64,000 nucleotides of DNA, taken from an uncultured Paenibacillaceae bacterium. Lineage in GTDB: Bacteria; Bacillota; Bacilli; Aneurinibacillales; Aneurinibacillaceae. A model generated the notes under the pieces. It searched no databases, was not told the origin of the DNA, and worked only from the letters and a program-made list of their open reading frames with translations. Position numbers and translations under genes: made by a program. Position 1 is the stretch's first letter; every line of letters starts with the position of its first letter. Positions 52,379 to 62,388 of the stretch are shown here, in pieces. The stretch is taken from contig CAMLDI010000003.1 of the NCBI GenBank assembly GCA_946478845.1, forward strand, positions 1 through 64,000, written 5' to 3'.

Positions 52379-53821
52379 CTAAAAGGGCAACCAGTGTTGA
52401 AGACGGCACTCTTTCAATGTCTTTTCATTCCCCAGCTCTTTTTGTATAACATCCCGCAAAAACTCAGGGAAATAAAACCGGATATCTTTTCCTTGCTTAA
52501 AAGTGGGAAAAACAACCCCAAAGGTAAACATGTCAATGGTCCCTATCGTATAAGCCCGCTGTTCTTGCAATCGTTCATCCCCTACCCATATTTGCCTAAT
52601 GCGGTTTCCTTCAGGGTAATTGGGATCATAATGGATGTGGGCACCTGCAACATTTAACCATCCTATTACTTTTCCCCGGAAACCAAATCCCTTTAATTCT
52701 CGGTCAATCACTTCTTGATAAAGAGCTTCTTCAAAGATCTTTTTTAATTGTTCCCCCGTTAATTCCATCTTGCAAGGATTAATGGGATGGGGGCATAATT
52801 GCAACAGGTCTTTTCGAGTAATTGGGCCTGAGGGCAGGGAAAATAATAAAGTCCCCGAATTCACAATACCCAGGTCAGCACCAACCCAGGATTTTAATCC
52901 ATTTGCCAGTACATTCCCCAGGGGAGATTCTTCAATCCAGGATACAGGAATTTCCTGTGCAAGGTGAACCACTTCAACACCAAGAATTTCTTCAGATTGT
53001 TTTTTTTGCTTTTGTAACAACCTGATTATCTCTGCATCAGGGGGATAATCTGCCGTTGGAATACATGTTGCCCCAATTTCTTCAATTTCTTTTCTCTGGT
53101 TATACTTGATTTCAACTTTCCCTATATAATCTCCAAATTTCCCTGTCTGGCAAATTAACGTATCCCCTACCCTCTCCCCCTGTGGCAACAAAGTATGGGT
53201 ATGGGAACCAAGAATCAGGTCAATTCCATGGACTTGATTGGCTAATTCTAAATCCGCATTATAACCCAGGTGAGATAATAGAACGACAATATCTGCCTGT
53301 TCCTGGATTTCCTCTAGGATCTCTTGTGCCTTTTCTATTGGATTAAGTGGTGTTAACCCTAGCAGGCAATAAAACCGATGGTAAGGGGCAGTTAATCCAA
53401 TCCATGCAACCCTTAATCCATCCCTGTAAGTTTCAATAACATATGGTTTAAAATAAGTTGGGAGTTTTCCTGTAGCAGAATCCACTAAATTAGCACATAT
53501 CACTTGAAATCTGGCTCTTTCATATAGGAAATCTAACTTTTCTCTGGGAAAGGTCAAGCCTTCATTATTGCCTACAGTGACCCAACGATATCCCATGACA
53601 TTCATTAAATCAATATTTGCCTGGCCCCAGGTCGCTTCTGTTTTCTCAAACATGCGATCCATATGGTCACCTAAGTCCACAGCAACAGAATGATACCCCT
53701 TTTCTTCTGCTATTGCTGTTAATGATTTAATTCCCGTAGCCATTCGAGCCATTTCCGGAAAATGGCTGTGTATATCATTCGTATGTATTATTTGTAACGT
53801 ATTGCCCTGGCGATTGTCCAT
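52379..53821 (-). CDS. yunD: metallophosphatase/5'-nucleotidase YunD
   Basis: 480 residues. The calcineurin-like half has IIHTNDIHSHF near 11-21, DLGDHMDRM near 49-57, GNNEG near 84-88 and GSHTHTLLPQG near 203-213, which supply the two-metal site. The C-terminal 5'-nucleotidase domain holds NSGTLLFSLPSGPIT near 325 and GFRGKVIGW. No signal peptide, so it is cytosolic, unlike the UshA-type secreted enzymes. Its ATG overlaps the stop of yunE (TGATG), so the two are coupled. Substrate probably a nucleotide, not identified. Confidence 0.93.
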   Translation of the reverse strand: MDNRQGNTLQIIHTNDIHSHFPEMARMATGIKSLTAIAEEKGYHSVAVDLGDHMDRMFEKTEATWGQANIDLMNVMGYRWVTVGNNEGLTFPREKLDFLYERARFQVICANLVDSATGKLPTYFKPYVIETYRDGLRVAWIGLTAPYHRFYCLLGLTPLNPIEKAQEILEEIQEQADIVVLLSHLGYNADLELANQVHGIDLILGSHTHTLLPQGERVGDTLICQTGKFGDYIGKVEIKYNQRKEIEEIGATCIPTADYPPDAEIIRLLQKQKKQSEEILGVEVVHLAQEIPVSWIEESPLGNVLANGLKSWVGADLGIVNSGTLLFSLPSGPITRKDLLQLCPHPINPCKMELTGEQLKKIFEEALYQEVIDRELKGFGFRGKVIGWLNVAGAHIHYDPNYPEGNRIRQIWVGDERLQEQRAYTIGTIDMFTFGVVFPTFKQGKDIRFYFPEFLRDVIQKELGNEKTLKECRLQHWLPF

Positions 53822-54636
53822 CACATCACCCCTTGCCATAGCATCCGTAATGCAAATAGCAGTAATACCACCCTTAAAATCCATTCAATTCGATTCCCTG
53901 ACAGCCGGGATGAAAACATAACTCCCAATTTCCCCCCAATCCATGAACCAGGAGCAGTAGCTAAAACCAGGGGCCAGATAATATGACCATAAGTGATATG
54001 CATCCCGCTTCCTACAATGGAGGATAAAAGGATGTTCATCATTGATGTGGCTGCCGCTATATGTGGAGGAAAACCAAAAAAAACAAGCATAAAAGGAACA
54101 AGCAACGCTCCCCCGCCTATACCAAAAAGACTAGATAATGTACCTACCAGGAGTGCAATAAGAACGGCAGGAATGGGTGAATAACCATAGGTGTATTCAA
54201 CTCCCTGGTCATCAATAAAGCTTCGTTGAATTTTCCATTGCATGGGACGGGCTTTAAATTTATTTCTATAAACCAGTAAAAAAAACATAAAAATAAGAAA
54301 AAGGCCAAAGTAAAGATTAAAACTATCCCGATCAAAAAATTTAGTTAACCAGGCCCCCAATATAGCACCAGGAGCACTTCCCATAAAAAATAAAAAGGCG
54401 CTTTGGTAATCAATTCTTTTCTTTTTAGCATACCCCACAACAGATGATAGTGAAGTAATAATAATCAGGATTAAGGATGTTCCAACAGCTTGTTGCGGAG
54501 TGATTTCCGGTGCACCAGAAAAAAGAGAGGATAAGAACAATAAACTAGGAACAAGAATGACACCCCCACCAAGGCCTAAGAGACTGCCAAAGGTGCCCGC
54601 AAAAATACCAACGAAAAACAGTAAAATCCACAACAC
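53821..54636 (-). CDS. yunE: TauE/SafE-family permease YunE
   Basis: About 271 residues, eight membrane helices in two pseudo-repeats: LLGLGGGVILVPSLLFLS early and LFGIGGGALLVPFMLVFFG in the second half, both with the family's GxGGG motif. TauE/SafE proteins are thought to export sulfite, sulfonates or similar anions. The proposed start is the GTG at 54636, 11 bases after AGGAG; an open frame runs back to 54726 but covers promoter-like DNA (TATGAT near 54686). The start is not certain. Coupled to yunD. Confidence 0.88.
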   Translation of the reverse strand: MLWILLFFVGIFAGTFGSLLGLGGGVILVPSLLFLSSLFSGAPEITPQQAVGTSLILIIITSLSSVVGYAKKKRIDYQSAFLFFMGSAPGAILGAWLTKFFDRDSFNLYFGLFLIFMFFLLVYRNKFKARPMQWKIQRSFIDDQGVEYTYGYSPIPAVLIALLVGTLSSLFGIGGGALLVPFMLVFFGFPPHIAAATSMMNILLSSIVGSGMHITYGHIIWPLVLATAPGSWIGGKLGVMFSSRLSGNRIEWILRVVLLLFALRMLWQGVM

Positions 54637-54754
54637 TGCATCTTCAACTCCTATAGGTTGAACATATGAAAGGTTTACCACCATCATACCATATTCTTTT
54701 TGGGTTCCTCGCCCATTATTCCACAAAAAAATGCCGGCTTCTCTAATGCCAATA

Positions 54755-54845
54755 ATTATAGACAGGATAAATAAAAAAGTGTAGAATTAAAATAATATTG
54801 TTTTTCGGAGGAGCCTGTCATTGACGGGCTCCTTTTGTCTTTTTT
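54755..54845 (+). promoter_or_regulatory. promoter and leader terminator before the ArsB/NhaD-type gene
   Basis: TAGACA, 17 bases, TAGAAT (about 54758-54786) fits a promoter. Some 25 bases after the expected start is a strong hairpin, GGAGCCTGTC, three-base loop, GACGGGCTCC, and then TTTTGTCTTTTTTT. No plus-strand gene lies upstream, so the terminator is in the leader of the permease gene and would have to be overcome for expression. Confidence 0.55.
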
Positions 54846-54894
54846 TAGATTAGAACCCTGGAAAAAAGTGTACAGTAAAGAGAAGGAGGAAGAT

Positions 54895-56175
54895 ATGGAC
54901 AAGCAAGCTATTATCGCAATTATTGTTTTTCTGTTAAGTTACGCTTTAATCATTTCCGAAAAAATCCATCGTACCATTATTGCCATTACTGGTGCAATCC
55001 TTATGATTGGATTAGGAATCATTAATCAATCAACAGCCATTGATCACATCGATTTCAATACCCTGGGGCTGTTAATTGGGATGATGATTCTGGTTTATGT
55101 CACATCTGAAACAGGAGCTTTTCGCTTTCTGGCAATCTGGGCAGCAAAAAAAGTAAAGGGCAATCCTTTAAAAATCCTTATAGTTTTTGCCTTGATTACA
55201 GCTGTTGGATCAGCTTTCTTAGATAATGTAACGACTGTACTTCTTATGGTACCTATTACCTTTACGATCACCCGACAATTAAAAGTAAGCCCCTTTCCTT
55301 ATTTGATTACAGAAATTCTCGCTTCAAACATCGGAGGAACAGCCACTTTAATTGGGGACCCGCCAAACATTATGATTGGCAGCGCTGTTAAAGAATTAAC
55401 CTTTGGTGACTTTATTAACAATCTGGCCATGATTTCCGTCATTATTCTAATCATAACAGTACCGATTCTAGCCTTTTTCTACCGTAAACAGTTAAAAACA
55501 ACAAAAGAATTAAGAGAAAGTTTAATGGAGTTAAATGAAAAGGAAGCAATTACGGACTACAAACTCCTTGTAAAAAGCGTATCCGTTTTATTCCTTACCA
55601 TTCTCGGTTTATTTTTTGGCCATTTTTTGCATATAGATTCAGCAACCATCGCTTTAGCAGGGGCTTTCCTATTGCTCCTTCTCTCAGGAGAACATCATCT
55701 GGAAAGAGCCTTGGAAAATGTAGAGTGGACAACGATTTTCTTCTTTGTTGGGTTGTTTGTCCTTGTTGGAGGCCTTGTGGAAACCGGGGTCATTGAAAAA
55801 CTGGCTACTGAAGCCATTTTGTTTACAGAAGGAGATTTAACCAAAACATCCATGTTAATATTATGGATGAGTGCCATCGCCTCCTCTTTTGTAGACAATA
55901 TTCCCTTCGTGGCAACCATGATTCCTTTAATTCAAGAAATGGGCCAATTAGGAATTACCTATTTGGAACCTTTATGGTGGAGCCTTGCCCTAGGAGCATG
56001 CCTGGGAGGAAACGGAACCTTAATTGGGGCCAGCGCCAACTTAATTGTTGCTGGTTTGGCTGCGAAAGAAGGAGAGCACATCCCATTTGTTAAATTCATG
56101 CTCATCGGTTTTCCAATTATGATTCTGTCGATTATTATTTCAAGCGTTTATATTTATTTGCGATATCTGATCTAA
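54895..56175 (+). CDS. ArsB/NhaD-family anion or Na+/H+ transporter
   Basis: 426 residues, about 11-12 membrane helices. Family motifs in two inverted halves: FLDNVTTVLLMVPIT near 103-117 with NIGGTATLIGDPPNIM near 145-160, and FVDNIPFVATMIPL near 333-346 with CLGGNGTLIGASANLI near 369-384. The paired NxT/GDPPN elements are the ion-binding loops of the ion transporter superfamily. Substrate may be arsenite, sodium or an organic anion; no arsenic genes adjoin. Start at ATG 54895 after AAGGAGGAAGAT. Its leader holds a terminator. Confidence 0.88.
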   Translation: MDKQAIIAIIVFLLSYALIISEKIHRTIIAITGAILMIGLGIINQSTAIDHIDFNTLGLLIGMMILVYVTSETGAFRFLAIWAAKKVKGNPLKILIVFALITAVGSAFLDNVTTVLLMVPITFTITRQLKVSPFPYLITEILASNIGGTATLIGDPPNIMIGSAVKELTFGDFINNLAMISVIILIITVPILAFFYRKQLKTTKELRESLMELNEKEAITDYKLLVKSVSVLFLTILGLFFGHFLHIDSATIALAGAFLLLLLSGEHHLERALENVEWTTIFFFVGLFVLVGGLVETGVIEKLATEAILFTEGDLTKTSMLILWMSAIASSFVDNIPFVATMIPLIQEMGQLGITYLEPLWWSLALGACLGGNGTLIGASANLIVAGLAAKEGEHIPFVKFMLIGFPIMILSIIISSVYIYLRYLI

Positions 56176-56223
56176 AACAGAACCCCTTGCTTTATGACCT
56201 GAACAGCTCTCTATCAAGTTGAC

Positions 56224-56275
56224 AACGGCCTTAGTCCTGTATTCCATTGGGCAAAGGCCGTTTCGTTATTTTCTT
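56224..56275 (+). terminator. terminator after the ArsB/NhaD-type gene
   Basis: AACGGCCTT, long loop, AAGGCCGTT, then TCGTTATTTTCTT. Confidence 0.65.
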
Positions 56276-56295
56276 ATATTTTTATGACTTAATTT

Positions 56296-57021
56296 CTAAG
56301 TAGTTAGCGACGCTCCCAACATTAGTTGTATGTTTTTTTCTTTTATCAACGGGTTAAGACTAATTTTTCCGTCAATTAATTCAATAATTCTATCGCACTT
56401 TTTGGCAACCTCAATATCATGAGTTACAATAACAATCGTTTTTCCTTCCTTATTTAATTGCAGTAATACATTAATAATCTCTTCACCAGTTTTTCTATCT
56501 AAATTTCCCGTTGGTTCATCAGCTAAAATTAATTCCGGTTCGCCTACTAATGCTCTGGCGATTGCCACTCTTTGTTGTTGCCCTCCTGATAATTCATCGG
56601 GGGTTTTATGCATATGTTCCTTTAAACCCACTTTTTCAATATAATATTTTGCTTTAGTTATTCTCTCTCTATGACTTGTTTTTCTGTAAGATAGTGGCAA
56701 GGCTACGTTATCAAGGACCGTATAATCCTTTAATAATGCAAAATATTGAAAAATAAATCCAATCATTTGATTCCTGGTTTTATGAATCTTATTTTTTCTA
56801 ATCTCGCTTAAAGATTTCCCCTTTAAAAAAAAGTCACCCTCATTGGGGAAATCTATTAACCCTAATATATTTAATAAGGTACTTTTACCGGAACCTGATG
56901 GTCCCATTATGGAAATCATTTCTCCCTCTTTAATATTTAAATTTATATCATTTAAAGCATAAGTTTGATTGTTTTTATTGCCATAACTCTTTTTTATATT
57001 TTTTAATATAATGAAATCCAT
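56296..57021 (-). CDS. MacB/LolD-type ABC ATPase of the peptide cluster
   Basis: 241 residues. Walker [10 protein letters not shown] near 40-48, Q-loop FIFQYFALL near 88-96, signature LSGGQQQR near 144-151, Walker [13 protein letters not shown] near 164-175 and switch His in VTHD near 199. This subtype works with FtsX-like permeases that extract or move lipids and peptides using mechanical work. Its ATG shares a base with the stop of the second permease gene (TAATG). The last gene of the operon. Its C-terminus is slightly extended. Confidence 0.92.
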   Translation of the reverse strand: MDFIILKNIKKSYGNKNNQTYALNDINLNIKEGEMISIMGPSGSGKSTLLNILGLIDFPNEGDFFLKGKSLSEIRKNKIHKTRNQMIGFIFQYFALLKDYTVLDNVALPLSYRKTSHRERITKAKYYIEKVGLKEHMHKTPDELSGGQQQRVAIARALVGEPELILADEPTGNLDRKTGEEIINVLLQLNKEGKTIVIVTHDIEVAKKCDRIIELIDGKISLNPLIKEKNIQLMLGASLTT

Positions 57022-58277
57022 TACTCCATTCCTCCTATCAATGACTTTGGTTCGAGTTTTCTAATAAATAAAAATACAATAAAGTTTGATATAATAATAA
57101 TAAGAATTAAAATCAAAAATACTAAAAATATAATAGGAGCATTAAATTTAAAATCTAATGCAGAAGCCATGTTCAATTCACTTGATCTTCGGAAGAGTTC
57201 ACTATATTTCCATGTAAAATAGGCTAGTGAAAGACCCAAACCAGTTATTCCAATCAACACATTTTCCAAAATAATTTGAATAAATATACCCAATCTACTT
57301 TCACCAAAAACCAATTTTATACCAAATTCTCTTTTCCTAATCATGATGGATACGATCGTTGATAGCACAATTCCTGTTACTGACAGTATGATGAAACAAA
57401 ATCCTAGAATTAATTGAGGGATTTCACTATAGCTATCCATAGTAACATTTTTATTGATATCTTCACCTAAATTTTTAAGATATAATTTAACATCCAAACC
57501 TTCTAGTTGAATGTTTTGATTTAATTTTTCAATATCTGCACCTGAACGCAATTTTAAAATCGTACCTGTAATTAACCTTGGAAACATCGACTCATTATAT
57601 CTATCTGCAGTCATCGGAATTAACATTGCCTTATCTAATTTTAGATATGTGTTTGTTGTATTATTATTTACAATAAATTTATTCTCTGGCAAAAAACCTA
57701 TAATCGTATACTGATTTTTAATAACATCCCCTGTTTTAAAATATTTTTTAAAATAGGACCCGACCACAACATTTATTTTTTCATTCCTATTATTCTTAAA
57801 GTCTTCTTCAAAAAATCCTCTACCTTGCTCTATTTGTACGTTTAATAGCCGATTATAATTTTTATCTATCGTAATCGCATGAATTTCTGGTCGTGCCATT
57901 GGCATTGAAGTATTTGTTAACTCAGCAAGCATTTTCTTTTCAAGTGATTTTGAACTTTTTTCGATTGGTATGAAATCTTCGATATATGTACCATAGGAAA
58001 TTACATCCTTATTCTCTTTCATATTCTGATAAACTTTTTCAATTTGCTGTTTACTAAAATTTCTATTGATCCTATCTGTAGTCATATTAAATGTAAGCAA
58101 ATAGGTACTAGGCAAGTCTAAAACTGAACTTGAAGAATTATTTAAATATTGTAAGTTATAAAACACGATGACAGAGCCTGTTATAGTTGATAATCCAAAA
58201 GTAAATTGTATAAGAAGCAGTATTGAAATGATCCATCTATTTTTTAATGCTTTAAAAGCACTTTTTATTTTAATCAT
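57021..58277 (-). CDS. FtsX-like ABC permease, 418 residues
   Basis: 418 residues. An N-terminal helix (about 15-37), a large extracellular domain (about 40-275, for example [26 protein letters not shown]), then three helices near 280-305, 330-350 and 370-400 with the cytoplasmic coupling segment [19 protein letters not shown]. This is the MacB/FtsX topology. It forms the second of two non-identical permeases; the two probably make a heterodimer with the ATPase. Confidence 0.82.
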   Translation of the reverse strand: MIKIKSAFKALKNRWIISILLLIQFTFGLSTITGSVIVFYNLQYLNNSSSSVLDLPSTYLLTFNMTTDRINRNFSKQQIEKVYQNMKENKDVISYGTYIEDFIPIEKSSKSLEKKMLAELTNTSMPMARPEIHAITIDKNYNRLLNVQIEQGRGFFEEDFKNNRNEKINVVVGSYFKKYFKTGDVIKNQYTIIGFLPENKFIVNNNTTNTYLKLDKAMLIPMTADRYNESMFPRLITGTILKLRSGADIEKLNQNIQLEGLDVKLYLKNLGEDINKNVTMDSYSEIPQLILGFCFIILSVTGIVLSTIVSIMIRKREFGIKLVFGESRLGIFIQIILENVLIGITGLGLSLAYFTWKYSELFRRSSELNMASALDFKFNAPIIFLVFLILILIIIISNFIVFLFIRKLEPKSLIGGME

Positions 58278-58282
58278 ATTTT

Positions 58283-59371
58283 TTACTCCTTTAATGCTTT
58301 AGCAGGTTCGATTTTCATTATATGAATAAATGGTATAATCGAAGTAATCATTGAAATCGCAAGTGTAATCAATATACTGATTAAAAAATCATAGAAACTC
58401 AGGCTTATATTGTAAAATGTAAAATGAAGAATATAATTGTTTAGTTTACTTAATACCCACTGCATTAAGATTGAGCAAATAGTTGCAAAAACGGCAACTA
58501 CTATTAATTGGCAAAATATAAATGAAAATAGATTTAATTTACTCGCTCCTAATGCTTTTCTCAAAGATATATCTTTTCTTTTCATATAAATCCAAAAATA
58601 GCTCACAATAATACAATTTATTAACGCTAAAACAAAAAGTTTATAAGGAAAACTAAGTACTTCTTTTACTCCCTCTCTTGAATTTTTTTCAGTCTCATAA
58701 TTTACTGTTTCATTTACAATCTGAACGTTTGCATATTGGTTATCTTGCTTAACATATGATATAAACTTATTTATTTCTTTCTCCGGGTTTTGATTTGACC
58801 GAACAATTAGTTGAAGGTCATTTTGTTTTCTTATACCTTGTTTTATTGATTCTGGTATGCTATTTAGAGGAACATAAATTTTAAAATTATATTCTTCTCC
58901 GTTACTTTTTCCACATATGCCTTTGACATTGTACTCGTTGTCAAATAATTTCATTGTTCCAATATTACTATTAATTAACTTCCCCACTATTATACTGTTA
59001 GATTCATTAGATTCTATTTTGGTACCTTTAATCAAAGGTGGATCCCAATTCTTATTATTTACTAACCCAATGATAGTAACTAATCCTATTTTCGGAATTT
59101 CAGCACCAATATCACCTGTAATCACACTGGAGTTTTCAAAATCAGACCGTGCAGTTTCTTTAATCTTATATAAATCTAAATCGGTCATATTTGTTAAATG
59201 AATAGAATAATAATATTTAAAATATCCGCTTTTGGAATCATAAAATCTATCATCATAATAACTTTGGGTAGAGAAAGCGATGAGAATTGGCAATATAGTT
59301 AATAAGAAACCAATTAAAAGCATGATAAATATTTTCTTGCTTATCCAAATGTCTTTTAATATCTGCCTCAT
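58283..59371 (-). CDS. FtsX-like ABC permease, 362 residues
   Basis: 362 residues with the same plan: helix near 12-34, extracellular domain to about 225, then helices near 235-255, 285-310 and 330-355, with coupling text MKRKDISLRKALGASKLNLF between the first two. The ATG at 59371 lies after TTGGAGGG. First permease after the peptide gene; a 17-bp hairpin lies between them, so permease levels may be lower than those of the peptide. The protein partner of the 418-residue permease. Confidence 0.82.
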   Translation of the reverse strand: MRQILKDIWISKKIFIMLLIGFLLTILPILIAFSTQSYYDDRFYDSKSGYFKYYYSIHLTNMTDLDLYKIKETARSDFENSSVITGDIGAEIPKIGLVTIIGLVNNKNWDPPLIKGTKIESNESNSIIVGKLINSNIGTMKLFDNEYNVKGICGKSNGEEYNFKIYVPLNSIPESIKQGIRKQNDLQLIVRSNQNPEKEINKFISYVKQDNQYANVQIVNETVNYETEKNSREGVKEVLSFPYKLFVLALINCIIVSYFWIYMKRKDISLRKALGASKLNLFSFIFCQLIVVAVFATICSILMQWVLSKLNNYILHFTFYNISLSFYDFLISILITLAISMITSIIPFIHIMKIEPAKALKE

Positions 59372-59391
59372 ATTTCCCTCCAATTACTTTA

Positions 59392-59428
59392 AAAGCGTGA
59401 ATAAGACTTATAGTCTTATTCACGCTTT
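59392..59428 (-). terminator. 17-bp hairpin between the peptide gene and the ABC genes
   Basis: AAAGCGTGAATAAGACT at 59392-59408 and its exact reverse complement at 59412-59428, with a three-base loop. On the minus strand it lies 11 bases after the peptide stop and 20 bases before the permease start. The T run after it is short (TTTTAAAG), suggesting partial termination or RNA processing rather than a full stop. Confidence 0.6.
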
Positions 59429-59438
59429 ATACTATTCT

Positions 59439-59807
59439 TTAATTAAATCTTATAGACTGCGAATAATATCCGTCTTCGCCTGCCATTACCCACTCATGGT
59501 CTGAGTAACCGCTACTTACTGGTCCAAGAGTTCGAAAGTCAACTCGTATACTATCAGATGCAGCCGGAGTCTTTTCAGCATACTTAGAAGTTCCATCATT
59601 AGTTTTTGCGTAAACACTAATTCTGTAATTCCATGGTTCATTATATTGGCTAGTATATGCAGTTACATCTGCTTTTCCTCCATATCCAGTCCAAGTTGCA
59701 TAAGAATCCCAAGCAGTTGAGGCGCTTGAAACTGACGCAAAGGCACCTAATGCAAAAGCTGTTAAACCTAGTGATGCTAATGATTTTTTTAATAGATTCT
59801 TCAACAT
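59439..59807 (-). CDS. secreted peptide, candidate bacteriocin
   Basis: 122 residues. Signal peptide about 1-30 (LKNLLKKSLASLGLTAFALGAFASVSSAS), mature part about 92 residues rich in Tyr, Ser, Trp, without Cys: TAWDSYATWTGYGGKADV at its start and DHEWVMAGEDGYYSQSIRFN at its end. The layout, a secreted Tyr/Trp/Gly-rich protein followed by a dedicated ABC transporter, resembles lactococcin 972-type bacteriocin loci, but sequence similarity is too low to assert. ATG start after AAAGGGGG. A TATAAT box lies upstream (complement of 59873-59878). The ABC proteins may export it or give self-immunity. Confidence 0.62.
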   Translation of the reverse strand: MLKNLLKKSLASLGLTAFALGAFASVSSASTAWDSYATWTGYGGKADVTAYTSQYNEPWNYRISVYAKTNDGTSKYAEKTPAASDSIRVDFRTLGPVSSGYSDHEWVMAGEDGYYSQSIRFN

Positions 59808-59831
59808 TAAGTTAAAAACCCCCTTTTGCAA

Positions 59832-60407
59832 AATTTACTTAAATATTTAAATATTTCCTGGGGCCATGTCATTATTATACAATATCATCCATATTATTCC
59901 ACTATTTTACAAACACTTAACAAATAGAATAACATATCTTTACATTCGATAAAAATATTTGAAATTAATTGATGTATTTGAGTTCATCTCACCCAATTAT
60001 ATGTATAAAAGTCAAAAGCCGATCATTCCTTAGTGAAGGAAAAATCGGCTCCTTTAATAATTATACAAGTTTTGAATAAGCACAATATAAAATATAGTAC
60101 AAAATACCCATGGCTCAGATCTAAGTTCTATTCTATCAAACCTGACTCTAAATTTTGTCACAGGTGGTTCAAAAATATGGCATAAGTAGATCATTTCAAT
60201 TCAGTTTCTAACATAAGGAAATCGACTTTTAAATATTTCATTTTCGCCCTTTTCTTTTCATACAACACTTGAAGATTATTATCAAAATAATTATACTTTT
60301 CTAATTGAACATAACATTTCTCAATATTCTTTCTTGGAAATATTTCTAAAGATCACATATTTGATATTTTGATAAGTATTTTTATAAGGAGGAAGCGGAG
60401 GTATTGT
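59832..60407. other. AT-rich intergenic stretch with one hairpin
   Basis: Between the divergent peptide gene and the next plus-strand gene. It holds a TATAAT box for the peptide gene and a hairpin at 60017-60050 (AGCCGAT/ATCGGCT with an inner TTCCT/AGGAA stem) followed on the minus strand by TTTTGACTTTT, so it may attenuate transcripts that start further up. No open frame with a ribosome site is seen in the rest. Confidence 0.4.
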
Positions 60408-60899
60408 ATGACAAACTTTTATTCTTTTTACGGAACTATCACACAGATTCGCGATTTTTTTACGGGCCAAAATGGTGAAGGAGAAGGCTGTTATAAATTA
60501 ATATCTTTAGAAAACGGAATGGGAGCCATAGTAAATTTCGTGGTGTCACCCACTACTTACTTTGTAGACCATGTAATGGTGACAGTAGGAGATCGCGTGA
60601 CTGGATATTATGACGGGGATGCACCTGCCCTTCTTATTTACCCTCCACAATATCAAGCACTTGTTATGGTGAAAGAGAACCCAAATCAGAATGTAAAAGT
60701 AGATTATTTTAATAGTCTGTTGGTGAGTAGTGATGGACGGTTACGATTAAACATTTCTCCGTATACTCAAATAATATTAACAAATGGGCAACTATTTTCA
60801 AGAAACCCAGCGAACCGAGATCTAATTGTTATCTATGGACCTTCCACCAAAAGTATCCCCGCCCAAACCACACCCTATAAAATAATAGTTTTGTGTTAA
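60408..60899 (+). CDS. hypothetical protein, possible OB-like or adhesive domain
   Basis: 163 residues, no signal peptide or membrane helix. Beta-rich text: FYSFYGTITQIRDFFTGQN near 3-21, GMGAIVNFVVSPTTYFVDHVMVTVGDRVTGYYDGDAPALLIYPP over about 38-82, and DLIVIYGPSTKSIP near the end. GDRVTGYYDG with flanking strands suggests a small barrel. The ATG at 60408 follows GGAGGTATTGT. Single gene between the peptide cluster and suf. No family recognised. Confidence 0.65.
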   Translation: MTNFYSFYGTITQIRDFFTGQNGEGEGCYKLISLENGMGAIVNFVVSPTTYFVDHVMVTVGDRVTGYYDGDAPALLIYPPQYQALVMVKENPNQNVKVDYFNSLLVSSDGRLRLNISPYTQIILTNGQLFSRNPANRDLIVIYGPSTKSIPAQTTPYKIIVLC

Positions 60900-60914
60900 G
60901 GATTAAAAAAAAGA

Positions 60915-60941
60915 AGAAGACGAACTACAAAAGTTCGCCTC
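60915..60941 (-). terminator. terminator after sufB
   Basis: On the minus strand GGCGAAC, seven-base loop, GTTCGTC, then TTCTTCTTTTTTTT. Lies 30 bases after the sufB stop; marks the end of the suf operon. Confidence 0.65.
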
Positions 60942-60966
60942 CTACACTAAAAGGTTTTTTTCTTTG

Positions 60967-62364
60967 TTATCCAATAGACCCTTCCATCTCGAACTTGATC
61001 AAGCGGTTCATTTCAACCGCATATTCCATAGGCAGTTCCTTCGTAAAAGGTTCAATGAAGCCCATAATAATCATCTGAGTTGCTTCTTCTTCATTAATGC
61101 CACGGCTCATGAGATAGAAGAGTTGCTCTTCACTTACCTTAGAAACAGTCGCTTCATGTTCTAAGGTGACATTGTTATTGAGAATTTCATTGTATGGAAT
61201 GGTATCTGAAGTAGAGAGTTTATCGAGAATAATGGTGTCGCATTTTACGTTGGATTTTGAATTGTCAGCTTTGCGTCCAAAGCTGGATAAGCCACGATAA
61301 GTCACTTTCCCGCCTTGCTTACTGATACTCTTGGATACAATGGTGGAGCTGCATTCTGGAGCAAGATGGACCATTTTCGCCCCTGCATCCTGATGCTGGC
61401 CTTTTCCGGCTACGGCAATAGAGATGACAACCCCTTTTGCCCGTGGCCCTTTCATAATCACCGCAGGGTATTTCATGGTTAACTTACTGCCGATGTTTCC
61501 ATCAATCCATTCCATAGTGGCATCTGCTTCAGCAACGGCACGTTTTGTTACCAGGTTATACACGTTATTGGACCAGTTTTGGATGGTAGAATAACGGCAA
61601 CGGGCCCGCTCTTTGACGATTATTTCTACTACCGCACTATGGAGAGAATCACTACTATAAATCGGCGCTGTACAGCCTTCTACATAATGAACGAAGCTAT
61701 CTTCATCGGCAATAATAAGAGTTCGTTCAAATTGCCCCATATTTTCCGAGTTAATCCGGAAATAGGCTTGTAAAGGAGTTTCACATTTCACTCCTTTTGG
61801 CACGTAAATAAAGCTGCCCCCAGACCAAACTGCACTATTTAAAGCGGCAAACTTGTTATCTGTCGGCGGAATCACCGTACTGAAATATTGTTTTACAATC
61901 TCAGGATGTTCCCGTACAGCGGTATCCATATCACAGAAAATAACCCCCAAATCTTCCAGGTCCTTCTGCATATTGTGGTAAACTACTTCAGATTCATACT
62001 GGGCAGAAACCCCGGCGAGGAATTTTTGTTCCGCCTCTGGAATGCCTAATTTATCAAAAGTATTTTTAATTTCCTCAGGCACTTCATTCCAGTCCTTTTG
62101 GGTTTTTTCTGAAGGTTTTACATAGTAAGTAATACTGTCAAAATTAAGCTCTGTTAAATCTCCGCCCCATTCAGGCATAGGGAAATTTTGGAATATTTCA
62201 AGGGACTTCAAACGGAAATCCCGCATCCATTGTTCTTCTCCTTTAATACGGGAGATTTCTTCAACAATTTCCCGGGTTAATCCTTTTTTCGCCCGGAAGA
62301 TGGATACATCCTCATCATGGAAGCCATACTGGTATTCCGAAAGCTCCGGCGCTTTTTTACTCAC
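60967..62364 (-). CDS. sufB: Fe-S assembly scaffold SufB
   Basis: 465 residues, usual length. Family blocks: the N-terminal [36 protein letters not shown] near 192-214, [25 protein letters not shown] near 230-254, and the C-terminal [20 protein letters not shown]. SufB with SufC and SufD forms the scaffold on which clusters assemble; the conserved Cys and Glu of the core are in these blocks. GTG start after AAAGGAGGG. Last gene of the sufS-sufU-sufB run. sufC and sufD would normally lie upstream of sufS, outside the window. Confidence 0.97.
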   Translation of the reverse strand: MSKKAPELSEYQYGFHDEDVSIFRAKKGLTREIVEEISRIKGEEQWMRDFRLKSLEIFQNFPMPEWGGDLTELNFDSITYYVKPSEKTQKDWNEVPEEIKNTFDKLGIPEAEQKFLAGVSAQYESEVVYHNMQKDLEDLGVIFCDMDTAVREHPEIVKQYFSTVIPPTDNKFAALNSAVWSGGSFIYVPKGVKCETPLQAYFRINSENMGQFERTLIIADEDSFVHYVEGCTAPIYSSDSLHSAVVEIIVKERARCRYSTIQNWSNNVYNLVTKRAVAEADATMEWIDGNIGSKLTMKYPAVIMKGPRAKGVVISIAVAGKGQHQDAGAKMVHLAPECSSTIVSKSISKQGGKVTYRGLSSFGRKADNSKSNVKCDTIILDKLSTSDTIPYNEILNNNVTLEHEATVSKVSEEQLFYLMSRGINEEEATQMIIMGFIEPFTKELPMEYAVEMNRLIKFEMEGSIG

Positions 62365-62388
62365 TAGAATCCCTCCTTTTGCAATGGG

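Noticed and set aside
59439..59831. Firm assignment as lactococcin 972
   Set aside because: The gene context is similar, but the mature sequence does not show the family pattern clearly enough, so only a candidate bacteriocin is claimed.
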